Assembly: GCF_927798175.1 (NCBI RefSeq)
Contig: NZ_CAKMMP010000006.1
Location: 248,001 to 312,000 of the forward strand
Source of the DNA: Paenibacillus sp. JJ-223
GTDB lineage: Bacteria; Bacillota; Bacilli; Paenibacillales; Paenibacillaceae
Direction: 5' to 3'
DNA: 64,000 bases
The notes beneath the pieces were generated by a model, which was not told where the DNA came from, searched no databases, and saw only the letters and a list, made by a program, of their open reading frames with translations. Positions 62,626-64,000 of this stretch are shown here, in pieces (position 1 is the first letter of the stretch; the number at the start of each line of letters is the position of its first letter). Made by a program: the position numbers and the translations under genes.

Positions 62626-63202
62626 TGCTGCTTCCTCCTTGACTCTCTATATCTCTATGAAAACACGTTAAAGAATAGTCTACTATTTGAGAGTTTTGTT
62701 TCAAGGAGCTTAAGAATGAAATCCGCAAATCGAACAGATGGGGTGGATGGCCCCAGAAAACAGGAAGGACACTTACATGAGTATGAAAGATATTTACCTT
62801 GCAGAGTGTAATTCAAAACCATTCAAAACATCAGGATGCATTCGCAGCGTTGTTTGAAGAACAGAGCCTGGGCCTTGGGAGAGAACGGCTGGAACAGGCG
62901 GCACGGCGGGGAATTCTGGACGACATAAACCAGTGCTGTTATGGGGCATGGGAGAGCGCACGCTGGATTGGGCCACGCAAAGCATCCCGAATTTTAGGGA
63001 GACGAAAGTCCTGAAAACGAACTAAACTAATTGGCGGGATATCGATGAGCCGAGAGCTGCCATGCTGCGATGCTCCGGTGACTCAGGTCCCAAAAAAAGT
63101 TTTGAACAAGTTCATGCTGAAGGACAAGTTGATTTCGAAAAGCAATTATGTTACGCTTACATCACAGCTAAAAACAACATATGATCCATAACATCGTGTG
63201 AT
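62626..63202. other. Intergenic region with weak short frames
   Basis: About 580 bases between divergent genes. A 31-codon frame (62716-62811, MKSANRTDGVDGPRK) follows AAGGAG, and another frame from a TTG at 62799 to 63014 contains FAALFEEQSLGLGRERLEQA; neither is convincing, and the second may be a remnant. A possible promoter for the GH1 gene has TATGAT at 63180-63185. Confidence 0.3.

Positions 63203-64000
<798 letters not shown>

Noticed and set aside
62799..63014. A 71-codon frame before the GH1 gene
   Set aside because: TTG start without a ribosome binding site and no recognised domain; kept only as a possible remnant in the intergenic entry.
63148..63160. TGTTACGCTTACA as a CcpA cre site before the GH1 gene
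   Set aside because: It is one base short of the cre consensus spacing, so I did not list it as a site although catabolite control would be expected here.

Overview
The window looks like chromosome of a low-to-moderate GC, spore-former-type Firmicute, most probably Paenibacillus or a close relative. This rests on the strong AGGAGG-type ribosome binding sites with frequent GTG and TTG starts, several carbohydrate ABC operons that lack their own ATPase, GH30/GH35/GH1 glycosidases, a KhtT/KhtU K+/H+ antiporter pair, meso-diaminopimelate dehydrogenase, a Bacillus-type LexA box and a LicT-type antiterminator target. No rRNA, tRNA or CRISPR was seen.

Layout. 1-6.5 kb: a cut FAD amine oxidase (minus), then an amidohydrolase with a CUT1 sugar ABC transporter, a small secreted protein and a HesB-like protein. 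6.5-8.3 kb: a gene remnant, an intact IS3-type element with an A6G frameshift site, and intergenic repeats. 8.6-18.8 kb: a metallophosphoesterase, then a coherent galactan/galactoside locus: LacI regulator, operators, lipoprotein, two permeases, GH30 and GH35 enzymes. 19-25.5 kb: short redox and stress cassettes (SDR+HxlR; TetR+SDR with four matching operators; FAD monooxygenase, ABM monooxygenase, CsaA, another SDR). 25.6-34.3 kb: an AT-richer accessory region with resistance-like genes (GNAT behind an apparent leader-peptide attenuator, two nucleotidyltransferases, VOC protein), small proteins, an MDR reductase with divergent XRE/MmyB-type regulator, and a broken WYL regulator. 34.3-39.4 kb: exonuclease III, alpha/beta hydrolase, Ddh, pentapeptide-repeat protein. 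39.4-46.3 kb: LacI regulator divergent from an apiosidase-like hydrolase, Gfo/Idh/MocA dehydrogenase, EutH-like transporter and beta-glucoside PTS. 47-52 kb: GdhA (minus), a GreA-like/KhtT/KhtU operon, a cyclase-family hydrolase, and a small gene with a LexA box. 52.9-59.7 kb: a peptide-type ABC system whose binding protein appears circularly permuted and whose permeases carry long N-terminal extensions. 59.8-64 kb: a lipoprotein, a GAF-LuxR regulator, a SUFU-domain protein, and a GH1 6-phospho-beta-glucosidase behind a RAT/terminator switch, cut by the window end.

The strongest points for follow-up are the permuted SBP with its extended permeases, the mutually exclusive hairpins with a 10-codon leader before the GNAT gene, the apparently leaderless TetR gene and its operators, the SOS-type promoter of a 66-residue protein, and three intergenic loci sharing a repeat that in two of them is arranged as two reverse then two forward copies.
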